NCBI GenBank assembly: GCA_030848705.1
Contig: CM061239.1
Coordinates: 89,386,363-89,450,362, forward strand
Origin: Heracleum sosnowskyi
Taxonomy: Eukaryota > Streptophyta > Magnoliopsida > Apiales > Apiaceae
Reading direction: 5' to 3'
DNA: 64,000 bases
A program made the translations under genes and the position numbers. The notes beneath the pieces are model-generated. The model did not search any database. It was not told where the DNA came from and worked only from the letters and a program-made list of their open reading frames with translations. This document shows, piece after piece, positions 1 to 10,964 of the stretch (position 1 is its first letter; every line of letters begins with the position of its first letter).

Positions 1-1406
1 AAAGATGCTGGTGCTACAGATGAAGAGGAGTCAAGAATACTGGAAGCTTTGGAGGCAAGCATTCTTAGATGTGCTATTGACTGCATAAATGCAGAAAAAG
101 ATGCTTTCACCAAAGGTACTGTCGACAAGGATACTGTCATAGAAGATGTTGTCGACAAAGGTACTGTCAAGGAAGGTTCTGTCAAGGATGAAGCCAAAGC
201 TGCTGTCAAGCCCAAGAGACTGAAAGCTAAAGCTAAGGCATGGTTTACTAGACAGAAACCTGCATGTGCTCAGGAAAGGAAAAGGCCACTGGATTAGGCA
301 GAAATTTGAAGATGCCAATTCAATCAATTCCTCCCAACAGTCTTAAAGTTCAACAGATGCAATCTTGGGAAATCAAGAGTGTTGAGGTTAAATTGGATGC
401 AAATCAAGAGGCCACTGAGTATGTTCTGTGGTGGGAAGGATCAAGATCTACCGAGGTTGATAAGGACTTCAACCTGGTGTCCACATCAACCAGTGGTAGG
501 ACATCAACCATAGATAAAAGGAGAATTGACTTCTTCTACCTGGAAAGAATGGTAGAGTTTTTGGAGAGCTATGATAATGTTCCAGAGTCTGTCATGGAAC
601 ATATTTTGAAATATCAGGCTGATAGGGATGCTGAATTCTATCAGAAATTTGGCTACAATTTTGCAGATTTTGATGATGCTGATATTCTAACTGATCTCCC
701 ACCTTCTCCTATACCATACCACTGGTACTATGAGTTTGAGGACTTACCCACAGAAGAAGGGCAAACCCAACCAACTCAGGAAAGGGAACCCAAGCCAAGA
801 AAAAGACCTGAATCTTCTCAATATTCTCAAACTAAGTCAGAACTTGATAAGAAGGAAGCTGAACTACTGGAAAGATGCAAGGTCTCCAACAAGGCAGAAA
901 GTGAAGCTCCAAACTATCAATCATGTATGCTGGAAAATCCCCTAAGAATGAAGTATCTAAAAGAAGAAATCTATGTTTGCAGCTTTCACAAGCTAAAAAC
1001 AACTATTCTGAAGGATTTACAGTATATGGTAGCTGGTTCAATACATCCCTTGGAGCAGATTTGTTCTGATGAAATAGAGAATTTATTGGAAGGGAGAAAA
1101 GGAGAAGACTCAAAGCTGGACAAGCAAAGGAGAAAGACTCTCAATGCTTATCCTGGAAGTAGATTCAAGCTCATTAATGAAGAACTTCACTTCAGAACCT
1201 ATCTTTATGATATAGAGCAATGGCTGAATCTCAGGGATGCTAGTTCTCTCCTCTCCACTACTATAAAGAAGATCATTGAAGAAGTAGAGGATGCTGCAGT
1301 TTCTGCTGCTGAAATTTCTCTTATAGAAGGTCTAAGAGGCTGCTTGGTAGAAGCTCTCAAAAGAGAGGATGTAGCAAGGCAGAAGAGGAAATCTCAAGCT
1401 AAGTAA
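1..1406 (+). pseudogene. 3' part of the extra (post-pol) ORF of a copia-type LTR element, frameshifted
   Basis: The reading frame is open from base 1 to a stop at 295-297, then continues in another frame (264-1406), so one protein appears broken by a frameshift around 264-297. The second part runs straight to the polypurine tract and LTR at 1500, which is the position of an extra ORF downstream of pol. The general style matches the second extra ORF at 17347-19728: charged, Lys/Glu-rich, with a compact region around residues 30-130 after the shift and helical C-terminal segments. The upstream part has short repeats of the type GTVDKDTV, encoded by ACTGTC/GTCGAC-rich DNA. I see no catalytic motif or membrane segment and cannot assign a function. 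The element's gag and pol lie outside the window. Confidence 0.6.
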
Positions 1407-1488
1407 AAAATTCTTAATCCATTCTGATCTTGTTAGTTAAGTTGTCAGCACATATTGTAAATTTGTTGTTATTTCCCATAAAAACAAA

Positions 1489-1499
1489 TTGGGGGAGAT
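1489..1499 (+). other. Polypurine tract of the first LTR element
   Basis: TTGGGGGAGAT lies immediately before the TGTTGG start of the LTR. This is the usual plus-strand priming site of LTR retrotransposons. Confidence 0.75.
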
Positions 1500-2561
1500 T
1501 GTTGGGATTTATGGGTGATAACATAGAAACAACTTAACTTTGATTGTACTTAATTTTTAATTAAGTAGAACATACTGTCACAACCAAAGTATGTTCTTGT
1601 AATCAGTATGTAATGTTATTCTAGTTGTATAACTTGAAAGAAGTTCACTTGTTGTGTTCAAGCCTCAAAGGATACATATTTAGATGACAACATGAATAAA
1701 GGTTACTGTCCTAAAGCTTTGACAGTAAGATTACAAGAAGACAGAATGTTGCAAGTCAAGACAGCATATTCACTCTGACAACAACATTGGCGGAAGACTA
1801 CGCGACAGCAACTTTAGCCCTCGACAGCAAGTTTGGAAACCTCGACAGCACACTATGCGGGGAACTCCTACTGTCACCAAAAGCACATTCCTGTGACAAC
1901 AAGCTTTGTGGCAAAAGTAACTGTCTTGAGAAAGACCCTTGTTCTAAGTATCTTTCTCAGTCAAATCCCGTGACAGTTTCAATGTTCAAGAAACAGGCGT
2001 GATGCAGTATCCCTAAGCTGCACCAAGTCTGCAAGACTACGACAGAAGCTTCAAGCACTGCAAAACAAAAAGCGAATCAATTCAAGAGCAAGGTCAAGTC
2101 TTTATTTGCTGAATTGCTTAAGCTGGAAATAGAATGAATCTAGGTTGCTTTTGTTATAATGTATATCTGACATATTAGCAATTTAGGAAAGTCACAAGGG
2201 TAAGACAATCTGTAAGAAGCTGCCACTTGACAATGACAGCAGCTTCACAAACCCGTGACTGATAGTGATAGGATTAGTCTTATACCTACTATCAATTCAT
2301 TCTAGATATGTAACGAAGACAAGCAAGTGCCTTGAAGAAAATCGAAGCTCAAGAATTCTCTCTTGAGATTGTAGCAACACTTTGCAAAATAAATAAAACA
2401 TTTATTTTGTGAATCCTGTCTACTCTATTTTACTGTTTGTGAATGCATACATATTATTGATAACATTAAATCTTAGTTTTAGTTGTTGAAACTGAGATTG
2501 AATTTTATCAGTATTGCATTCATCCCCCCCCCCCCCCTTCTGCAATACACAAGGACCAACA
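1500..2561 (+). mobile_element. 3' LTR of a copia-type element (family A)
   Basis: The LTR starts TGTTGG and ends CCAACA, a perfect inverted repeat, and is 1,062 bp long. It has the same start (GGATTTATGGGTGATA) and end (CTTCTGCAATAC, CAAGGACCAACA) as the reverse-oriented LTR at 3285-4306. It carries about 15 scattered copies of ACTGTC/GACAG, densest at about 1690-2000. The short reading frame at 1787-2002 lies within this region and is not a gene. A C homopolymer of about 15 occurs near 2524-2537. Confidence 0.85.
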
Positions 2562-3009
2562 TAAGGTTTCTTTTAAATTCTCCGTTTAGTGTTGTTCATT
2601 ACCGAAATTTTGAATAATTATAGAAAAAGACATTTGTTTAATATATTTCATTGTTTTAATATTATATCAAATATAAGTATATTAATCACTTTATTTTTCT
2701 TAAACTTTACATTGCTACTTCTATTTAAAAATACATAATACATAAATATTATATTCTAGCATATAATATGTTCATCCTAATGAAACGCTCTGCTGTTAAA
2801 CATGTTTCCTCCCACTGACCCACTTTCTCGTTGTTACCAAATTGAACATAAAACAAACTAATTACTTAATCAATTGCATCATTTATTAATCAATTTTATT
2901 ATATCATTAAATTTAATTCAAATCTTGTTCAAAATTCTAATTTTTATTGTTTAAAATATAGGTACTCGAGAAAAGAAATGAAAACAAAATAAGGCTCCTC
3001 TATTTTATT
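2562..3009. other. AT-rich spacer between two inverted element fragments
   Basis: No coding potential or recognisable element. Very AT-rich, separating the family A 3' LTR from the truncated gag fragment of the second copy. Confidence 0.5.
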
Positions 3010-3243
3010 TTATAATAGGTACTTGGATGGCTTCTTGGCAACCCAATGTGCTGGAATAACAACACCATCAACGGTCGAGGCTACAATTTCTTTCTGTGGA
3101 ATAAAGGGACCATTCTCGAGGATTCTCACGTATAGTGGATTCGCGGCTTTGATAAACAACAAGATTTTTCTTTTCCAAACATTGTAGTTCTCTTTATCAA
3201 AAGCTGGGATCTTGATACTACTTGACTTCTGTATACTCGTCAT
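3010..3243 (-). pseudogene. gag N-terminal fragment of the second family A element
   Basis: Reading from the ATG at 3243 leftward, about 75 residues match the start of the intact gag at 8488 (SIKIP, then a W-K-K/R-K core, LLFIKA.NP, ILE/K.GPF.P, and PAH/KHV). Homology stops at about 3016, where AT-rich DNA begins, so the rest of gag and all of pol are missing. In gag proteins of this type this is the start of the DUF4219/UBN2 capsid-like region. The correct PBS and LTR lie just upstream on the - strand, which confirms the orientation. Confidence 0.75.
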
Positions 3244-3270
3244 GATCTCAGATTTGTATATCAATCTGCT

Positions 3271-3282
3271 GCTCTGATACCA
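3271..3282 (-). other. Primer binding site (initiator tRNA-Met type)
   Basis: On the - strand the sequence is TGGTATCAGAGC, two bases after the CCAACA end of the LTR. This is the standard initiator tRNA-Met primer site of plant copia elements. Confidence 0.8.
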
Positions 3283-3284
3283 GT

Positions 3285-4306
3285 TGTTGGTCCTTGAGTA
3301 TTGCAGAAGGGGGGTTGAATGCAATACTGATAAAATTCAATCTATACTTCAACAACTAAAACTAAGATTAAATCCTATCAGTAGAAGAAATGCAATCACA
3401 AGTAGTTTTCTCACAAAATAAATATTTTATTTATCTTGCGAAAGTGTTGCTACAACCTTGAGAGAAAGTATGTTTTTCTCAAGTTTCGGTTCCTCAAGTG
3501 ATACACAGTATAGAATGAGAGAGATAGTCTAATAAACTAATCATGTCTCTATCATCACGGGTTTGTGAAGCTGCTGTCATTTTCATGTGGCAGCTCCTTA
3601 CAATTTGCCTACCAGTGTGTCTTACCTAAATTGCTATACAAACAAGTTTATCATTACAGGAAAACATTCTATATTTAGCTAACACAATTCCAGTAGATGT
3701 TGATTTGTCATACTCTTGAATTAGTGAGCTTTGTCATGTGATCCCTTAAGCTTCTGTCGTAGTATTTGAAGACCTGATGCAGTGTTGGGATACTGCATCA
3801 CGCCTGTTTCTTGAACATCCAAACTATCACATGTTTGACTGGGTAGATCCCCAATACAAAGTTTATCCCTTTGAGACAGTATCCTGATCTCCAAGCTTGC
3901 TGTCACAAGAATGCGCTTTTGGTGACAGTAAGAAATCCCCGCAATAGATGCTGTCAGGAGTTCCAAACTTGCTGTCATGAGGATTGAGAGTTGTTGTCTC
4001 AAGGCTTCCGCCAATGTTGCTGTCAGAGTGAATATGCTGTCTTGACTTGCAACATGTTGTCTTCTTGTAACCTTACTGTCAGTGAGATGACAGTAACATT
4101 TATTCTTGCTGTAATCCTGACATACTCTTTGAGGCTTGAACAAACGAATGAACTTCTTCCAAGATTTATAAACAAGTTTATTACAGCAAATGAAATGGCT
4201 ACAAGAACATACTCTTGCTGTGACAGTATGTTCTACTTAATAAAATTAAGTATTATATAACATGAAGTTAAGTTGTCTTCTAAGCTATCACCCATAAATC
4301 CTAACA
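3285..4306 (-). mobile_element. 5' LTR of a second family A copia element, reverse orientation
   Basis: On the - strand it begins TGTTAGGATTTATGGG and ends CCAACA, followed by a PBS. Length is 1,022 bp. It is the same family as 1500-2561 and carries the same GACAG/CTGTC motif clusters (about 3890-4110). The reading frames at 3721-4143 and 3991-4260 are inside the LTR and not credible genes. Confidence 0.8.
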
Positions 4307-4317
4307 TATAGAAGTAT

Positions 4318-4862
4318 AGATCGAAGCAATTTGAGAGGCGGCACATCACCGCCCTCGTCTTCTCCTTTATATAAGTATATTGATTGGATCAATAGAGAGC
4401 GTTTATGAGAATATTAACATAATATATTTAGTTTCCTCCATTAGAAAATAGTAAAAAGGAAATTGAGAATTTATCTAATATTATAAAGGCGAGAATATTA
4501 AAATTGTATATTTACTTTCCTCCATTAGTAAAAATTTAAAAGACAATTAAGATATTTTCTAATAAAATAATTTATGAGACTATTAAAATTGTAAATTTAG
4601 TTTCATCCATTAGTAATGATTTTGAAGGCAAGAATATTAGAATTGTATATTTAGTTTCCTCCATTAATAAAGATCTTGAAGGCAAGAATATTATAATTGT
4701 ATATTTAGTTTCCTCCATTAGTAAAATATTTTAAAGTCAATTGAGATATTTTCGAATCTTTAACATTAATTATTCAAGTAATTGATAAAATTAGAAAAAT
4801 AGATCAAAACGATTTGAGAGGCGCCACATCACCGCCCTCGTCTTCTCCTATAAAGTATATTG
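4318..4862. repeat. Degenerate repeats flanked by two copies of a Helitron-like 5' end
   Basis: Two copies of about 65 bp (4318-4382 and 4801-4862) share the core GAGGCGSCACATCACCGCCC and end in TATATTGA, which on the - strand reads as a TC-start typical of Helitron 5' ends. Between them are five or six loosely tandem units ending TTTAGTTTCCTCCATTAG. No 3' partner was found. The classification rests on similarity to 21350-21398. Confidence 0.45.
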
Positions 4863-5118
4863 ATTGATGATTTTTCCATAATGACCTTTAGATACTCTTT
4901 TCTCAAATTTAAAACTACATTTTATAATATAATTGATTTGATTATTTTATGTTATTCAAAGAAGATTAATTATAGAGAAAAATGTTTATAAGATTATCTC
5001 AGAAAATTTCAACAATATATGCTAAATATTTAATCTTGTGATTTGATAATGTTACCTTGAGTCATCTCAGGAAGATGAGGCCTGAGGTAATCTCCGGAAA
5101 ATTATCCTATTAATTATA

Positions 5119-7135
5119 CTAGTTGACAAAGCCGCGCTTCGCGACGGTCTTGTAATTTTTTTTTAAATTATTATAAAATTACAATAATTACTCATTTCTT
5201 TCTAATAAGTCGTCTTCTTGTTAAACATGTTTTTCTTGTTAAGATTGAAATTCCAAATTTTATATACTGAATACTTGTCTTATATATTAATTTTCATGTT
5301 AACATATTTCTTTCTAATAAGCTGTTCTCTCGTTTAAAAAATAACTATATAAATTTGCACTTCTACTTTACTCCAAATAAAACTTCTAATTATTTCTTAT
5401 AAATACCTATTCTACTCCTAATAAAACTTTTAATTATATATTTTTCTTATAAATACGAATTCTTCTATTACATAAATTCGAAAATCAATTGTACTTTTGA
5501 TAGAATGTCTAACCTATAAATTTGAACTATTCTCCTTTATAAATTCGAGTACCTATTATACTTCAAATAGTAATTTTATTTATATGTCTTCTATATAAAT
5601 TAATATTATTCTCCTCCATAAATTCGAACAGTTTTTCTACTTCTAATATTTTAAAATATATATTTTTAAATTACAATAATTATTTCATTCCTCTCTAATA
5701 AGTCATCCTCCTTTTAAACATATATTCCTCGTTAAGATCGAAATCTCAATTTAACCATATTGAATACTTGTCTTATATGTTAATTTCATGTTAACATACT
5801 TCTTTCTAATGATCCACTCTTGTTAAAAAAAATAGTTATATAAATAAGCATTTCTATTTTACTTTCAATAGAACTTTTAATTATGTATTACAAACACCTA
5901 TAATTCTACTTCTAATATTTTTTTTAAATATGTATTTCTTATAAATTCGAACTCTTCTAAAATATATAAAAGAAAGAGTAAAAAAATAAATAAATAAACT
6001 AAAAGAGTAAAAAATACAACAATAAAAAAAATACTTGCATGTAAAATTTTATATTAATAAAATATAATTAGCATTACACATGGATTACCATACCAAGAGA
6101 TAACAAACTACCAGAGAAAGGATAGTTTGTCACGTGATGCGACAGTTCACTAATTTGACTCATGTAGTTTACCCTCTTTACTTCCACTAATTTGACTCCA
6201 CTAATTTACCCTCTTTGATTTCACAGCTATGAATAGACACTACCAAAAACAATAGACTTGGTACGACGATTAAAAAGGCCAAGGTTCTTTTCATTGTATT
6301 TAAAAGGTCAGTGCAATCGTGCTACAGTATTGTCACCTGATTTGATTTGAGAAGCGACTTGTAATCGTGTTCCGTATTCCAAATTACTGTAGTGATCTGA
6401 AAGAAAAAAAATACAAAGAATAAGAATAATTATATATAGTCAACCCGAGTTGGACCAATTTTCGATTTTGCAACCTTGATTTTCAATACTTCAACTTGTT
6501 ACTTATACCCAAACATAACACTTAACCGATACCATGAATCAAGCCTGGAAACAAAAATAAATAAACATATACGTAATTTAATTATCTATGATCAAGATTA
6601 ATGCGGCGGCACTTGAATGCAACAACTATTTATTTTGCTTCTTAAATGAATCATTTTCCCCATCTATATCTACATGTAAATTAATAAGGGACGGAGTAAA
6701 GAGCATAAAAATAATGTATAAATAAAACTACAAAAATTAAGAGAAACAATATTGTAAAAATGTTCGAGTTTTATCTAAGATCACATGATCAAATCCAGCT
6801 CATAAATGAACAATGTAAATGGGGCCAAGTCACTAAATATTCCATAGCCATGACAATCAAAGTCCGTTTGAATGTGATCCGGGGAAGCTCCGACGTGGTA
6901 CATCAGACTCTGGTGGAGACGACGTGCCTTTTAGTGTTTCACTGAATTCGGAAGATGTAGCAATACAAAAATTAGTGTTTGGGATTTGATTATACGGTTT
7001 AACATGTTTGAGCCGGAGAATTTATTTATAGTGTAAATTCATACATGATGTATAATCCGAAATTATGTAATTTGTTTTTGTTATAAATTCGAATTCTTCT
7101 ACCTTATAAATTCAAATAACTTTTCTATTTATAAT
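5119..7135 (-). mobile_element. Helitron, 3' part (interrupted by the 14-kb retrotransposon)
   Basis: On the - strand the sequence ends in a GC-rich hairpin (CCGTCGCGAAGCGCGGC, imperfect stem) followed about 10 bp later by CTAG at 5119-5122 and then T. This is the Helitron 3' signature (hairpin, CTRR, insertion before T). The body has repeated phrases such as TATAAATTCGAA and TTCTACTTCTAAT. The same phrases continue at 21161-21398 on the far side of the retrotransposon, so the element was split. No helicase or Rep reading frame is present, so it is non-autonomous. Nothing else was recognised at 6.0-7.1 kb. Confidence 0.55.
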
Positions 7136-8439
7136 TGTTAGGCTCAAGACATGTCTGAATACCACCATTAACAAGCCTACACTATGTGACTATGTCACAT
7201 TGCATGACTTAGTGAGTTCTATCACTGGGATATAGTATAGGTCTCTAATGTACTTGTCTTGTTCTCATGAACATTAGCTTGATCATGTATGCTCAAAGTT
7301 ATAATGAGCTTAGTAAAGTTTCTTGCATCTAGATTGTATATAGGCCACTGAATAATTGTCCTGGTAGAAGTTCAGAAATGTTCATGCAGCAGGACAAAGA
7401 AGAATAAGGCCATGAAGGAATAAGTTGCAGAAATTTGTCTAAGGCATTATATAGCAAAGTCAGAAGAAAGCTATGTCGTGAAGTCACCAATATCCATGTC
7501 GTGAAGTGCTATATCGCATAGTCCATTTTGTACTATGTCGAGAAGTCCTCAAGACTCATGTCGTGAAGTGTTGAAGTCAGCAAAGTCAAAGGAGCCTAGA
7601 TCGTGAAGTCCTCAGGAGCCTCATGTCGCATAGTCGTCAAATGACTTATGTCGCATAGTCGCCAAATGACTTATGTCGCATAGTCGTCAAATGACCTATG
7701 TCGCATAGTCGTCAAATGACTTATGTCGCATAGTCGTCAAATGGGCTATGTCGCAATGTCTTCAAAGGCTATATCGCATAGTCCTCTCAATGGAGATCGC
7801 GAAGTCAGGAATGAAGTGGAGTTCACGATATCAACAATTAGCCGTTTACAACAAGACAAATCAAGGTACAGAACCAAGAATCAAAAGAGACAAATACTGA
7901 AGCATTTGTTCTGGCAAGGTGGTCCAAAGAACAGATGGCAAATCTACAGCTAAACTTGGAGAGAAAGATAAGAGACAAGCAGCTACAGAAACGGGAAAGA
8001 CTCCGAAAAGCAGGTGGTCCTTCCTGACACAGTTAACGTCTTATGGCAGGACAAGTTGGACTTTCAGCAAGGGGTAACTGTGTAAAAATAGGTGTGTGCA
8101 CTAGTTTGTATAGGGCTTATATATATCATGCACATCCTATTGTAAGCTGTAAGAGAGATACACATAGTTATTTGCTAAGCTCTTTTCTCTGTAAGCAATC
8201 AAGTACAAACTGTTCTTGTTTAGAAGCCAGAAGTTAGATTGTGAATTTCTTGGAAAGCTGTAGTATTTAATTTGCTTATACAAAGTAGATTAAAGTGATT
8301 GTGTGTGTTGTTTACTTTCTGCATATTACATAGCATAATCATATACAGTTTACATTTAGTTTCAAGAAAGCAAAAATCCATCAAACTATCCATTCACCCC
8401 CCCCTCTGTCTAGTTTCTAGGTGATATTCATTCCTAACA
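7136..8439 (+). repeat. 5' LTR with motif array and promoter
   Basis: TGTTAG...CTAACA. From about 7440 to 7815 it holds a dozen or more copies of a degenerate motif, TATGTCGCATAGTC/CATGTCGTGAAGTC. At the core, five units recur with a 26-bp period (GTCGCATAGTCGTCAAATGA). A TATA box (TATATATAT, 8118-8126) follows about 300 bp downstream, so the array probably sits in U3 upstream of the transcription start. The short reading frames at 7723-7953 and 8043-8237 are duplicated in the other LTR and are not genes. Confidence 0.9.
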
Positions 8440-8441
8440 AG

Positions 8442-8453
8442 TGGTATCAGAGC
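8442..8453 (+). other. Primer binding site
   Basis: TGGTATCAGAGC lies two bases after the 5' LTR, complementary to the 3' end of initiator tRNA-Met. This is the normal reverse-transcription primer site of plant copia elements. Confidence 0.88.
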
Positions 8454-8487
8454 GGGCTGTTAACATACAAACAGAAAAAGATCAAGA

Positions 8488-10953
8488 ATGAGTTCACAAA
8501 AACTAAGCAGTATCAAGATTCCTCCCTTCAACAAGGAGCACTACAGCTTATGGAAGAAGAAGATGTTGTTGTTCATCAAAGCTTCTAATCCCATGTTTTT
8601 AGACATTCTAAAACATGGTCCCTTTGTTCCAATGATTGAGATTGGTGAGACAACTGTAGGCACTGAGATAATACCAGCAAAACATGTTCCAAAAGACCCC
8701 ACAAAGTACACTGACTCTGAAAAGGAGAAAATAGCACTGGATGGACATCTTCAACTTATAATCTGTGAATCTATGGATTTCAACATGTATGGCACTATTG
8801 CTCACTGTACTAGTGCCAAGAAGATGTGGGATCTTATAGAAGTACTCTGTGAAGGAACTACTGAAGTAAGGAAGAACAAGAAGCAGATTCTTGTCTCTCA
8901 ATATGAAGCCTTCATGGCTCTGCCAAAAGAGGGAATCACAGAAGTGTTTGAGAGGTTCAACAAGCTGGTAAATGAGCTCAAACTCTACGACAAACACTAT
9001 GAGACAGAAGAGCTTAACATGAAGTTCTTACTAACTCTTCCAGACCATTTAGAACCAAGAATCTCTTCCCTCAAAAAAAGAGATCTAACTAAGATTGGTT
9101 TTTATGTGCTGTATGGTGTTTTGAAAACCTATGAGCTGGAGTTGTTTCAAAAGAGATCCATTCAAGCTAAACAAGGGTTAATGGCAAATACTTTCTGTGC
9201 CCTTATTGTTGACAACCTGAGTCAAAGAATGGACTCTCTTAAAGTCAGTCAGGTCAAGATTGAGGAACTGGAAGTTGAAGCCACTGGTGATGAGACCCAA
9301 GTTGTCTATGATTTGCCTGAGGATGATGAGTTTTATAGCATGGAAGAACTAGACAAAATGGAAAACAAATCTTTTGCTTATATGGCTAGAAGGTACCCTA
9401 ACATAAGGTTTAAAAGAAAGCAGCCATTCAGGTCCAAGTTCAATACTGGAAACACTGGTGGATCTAGTGGCTCAAACACCTTCAACAAAGGAAAAGGGAT
9501 TGCTGGTGCTGCTAAAGGTGGATACAAGACAGGAAGTGTGGATAGGACCAAAATAAGGTGCTATAACTGCAATGAACTTGGGCATTTTTCCACTGAGTGC
9601 AAAAAGCCTAAACAAGTCAAGAAGGACAAAGCATACTTAGAGCTTGAAGCTAAGTATGAGGCTCTACTCAAGAAACAACAGGGTAAAGCTTTTATTGCTG
9701 AGGGAAAATGCTGGGATGACTCTGATGAAGAAGAAGAACAAGAGTACTCAAACTATGCCTTGATGGCATTTTCTGATGATGGTGATTCAAGTCAGGTACC
9801 TATTCTTACTTCTCTTGATATGACTCCCCTTCAATATAAGCAAACTGTTGAAGATATGAGTACTGAGATGTTTAATATTCATACTAGCATGTTAGTAGCT
9901 AATGAAGAAATTGATAGACTAACTGCTAAGAATCTTGAGCTTACAGAAAAGAATGAGGAACTTGAGTTAATGGTTGTGAACCTGGATGGTTTGAAAAAGG
10001 AGGTTGAGTATCTTAAAAACAAAGTGATTTGTGCTGAACAGATAGAGAAAGCCCTTAGGGAACAAATTACTGAAACTGAACTGAAACTAAGAAGCTTTAA
10101 GAACTCCTCTGAACTTATTCAAACCTATCACAAGGAACACACTGAAGACTGCAAGGTTGGAGTTGGTTTTGACTATGATAATGACAAGGGAAGGAAGAAG
10201 GTCAAGGGCAAAGGAAAAGAATCTTTTACAAACAAAAATGCCCCAACCATACCGTCATGTGTTGAACAACCCATCTTCAAAAAGAGTGTTGTTGAGTTTG
10301 ATGAGGAACTACTGATCATCAAGCAACAACTACTTGAAGAAGATGAGGCTGCTAAAAACACTTCTTCCTCTCCTAAATCTGTCAGTCAGAAAGAAACCAA
10401 AGACAATCTTGTCAAGAGTCCTAAAGCAAAGAAAGAAGTTGTTAAGAAGAGGAAACAAAACAGAAATGGTAAGGTAGGTGTCAACAAGGGTAACAACTAT
10501 GCTTATGTGCCAAATGCTCCCAGGAAACAATGTCAGAAATGCCTATCTGTTAATCATTTGACTCATAAGTGTAGTAAGCCTGAGGTTGTTGAAGTTGATG
10601 ACCTGAGTAACCATTCTGCTAGTATAAACTCTAGTCATGATTCCTTCTGTGGTAAGCCTAATTGCATGACATGCTATGTGACTGTGATTGCTAACTGTTT
10701 ATCTCTTAAGCATAAACTTGATTCTGCACAATCTAATGAATCACACACACACATGCATCCTCACAGGATAGGATCCCCAATCAGGGTTGAGAGGGTGAGC
10801 ACTTCATGTGAGCCTAAGAGTGTGAACTCCAAAGCCACAAACAATATGAAGTATCCTACTGTGATGAATACAACTTATGACAGAAGAATTGTTAACAAAA
10901 ATGTTTCTAAATCAACTGGACCCTACCATGTGTGGGTACCAAAAACAACTTAG
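8488..10953 (+). CDS. gag: Gag polyprotein of the SIRE-like element (821 aa)
   Basis: Forms the particle that packages element RNA in the cytoplasm. The start ATG lies 35 bp after the PBS. The N-terminal ~230 residues have the DUF4219/UBN2 gag pattern (WKKKMLLFIKA near the start; a long helical region around residues 100-230). A CX2CX4HX4C zinc knuckle (CYNCNELGHFSTEC) lies near residue 358 and a second (CQKCLSVNHLTHKC) near residue 682. An acidic stretch (DDSDEEEEQE, about 413-422) and a coiled coil (about 470-540) lie between them. At 821 aa it is longer than usual for copia gag but in keeping with SIRE-type elements. It ends with TAG 11 nt before the pol ATG, and pol is in a different frame. 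Confidence 0.92.
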   Translation: MSSQKLSSIKIPPFNKEHYSLWKKKMLLFIKASNPMFLDILKHGPFVPMIEIGETTVGTEIIPAKHVPKDPTKYTDSEKEKIALDGHLQLIICESMDFNMYGTIAHCTSAKKMWDLIEVLCEGTTEVRKNKKQILVSQYEAFMALPKEGITEVFERFNKLVNELKLYDKHYETEELNMKFLLTLPDHLEPRISSLKKRDLTKIGFYVLYGVLKTYELELFQKRSIQAKQGLMANTFCALIVDNLSQRMDSLKVSQVKIEELEVEATGDETQVVYDLPEDDEFYSMEELDKMENKSFAYMARRYPNIRFKRKQPFRSKFNTGNTGGSSGSNTFNKGKGIAGAAKGGYKTGSVDRTKIRCYNCNELGHFSTECKKPKQVKKDKAYLELEAKYEALLKKQQGKAFIAEGKCWDDSDEEEEQEYSNYALMAFSDDGDSSQVPILTSLDMTPLQYKQTVEDMSTEMFNIHTSMLVANEEIDRLTAKNLELTEKNEELELMVVNLDGLKKEVEYLKNKVICAEQIEKALREQITETELKLRSFKNSSELIQTYHKEHTEDCKVGVGFDYDNDKGRKKVKGKGKESFTNKNAPTIPSCVEQPIFKKSVVEFDEELLIIKQQLLEEDEAAKNTSSSPKSVSQKETKDNLVKSPKAKKEVVKKRKQNRNGKVGVNKGNNYAYVPNAPRKQCQKCLSVNHLTHKCSKPEVVEVDDLSNHSASINSSHDSFCGKPNCMTCYVTVIANCLSLKHKLDSAQSNESHTHMHPHRIGSPIRVERVSTSCEPKSVNSKATNNMKYPTVMNTTYDRRIVNKNVSKSTGPYHVWVPKTT

Positions 10954-10964
10954 TTACTTTGTGA

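Noticed and set aside
1787..2002. Short reading frame in the family A LTR, with a counterpart at 3721-4143
   Set aside because: It is composed of the ACTGTC/GACAG motif array; the protein has no conserved look and the frame is not kept between the two LTRs.
7620..7745. CRISPR-like regular repeat
   Set aside because: The 26-bp units are contiguous, without unique spacers, in a plant LTR.
7723..8237. Two small reading frames inside the 5' LTR, repeated in the 3' LTR (20445-20992)
   Set aside because: They lie within the repeat array and the R/U5 part of the LTR, have no family match, and differ between LTRs only as the LTR itself does.
8608..8997. Antisense reading frames within gag and pol (also at 10173-10530 and 11355-12935)
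   Set aside because: Shadows of the sense coding frames with no independent features.
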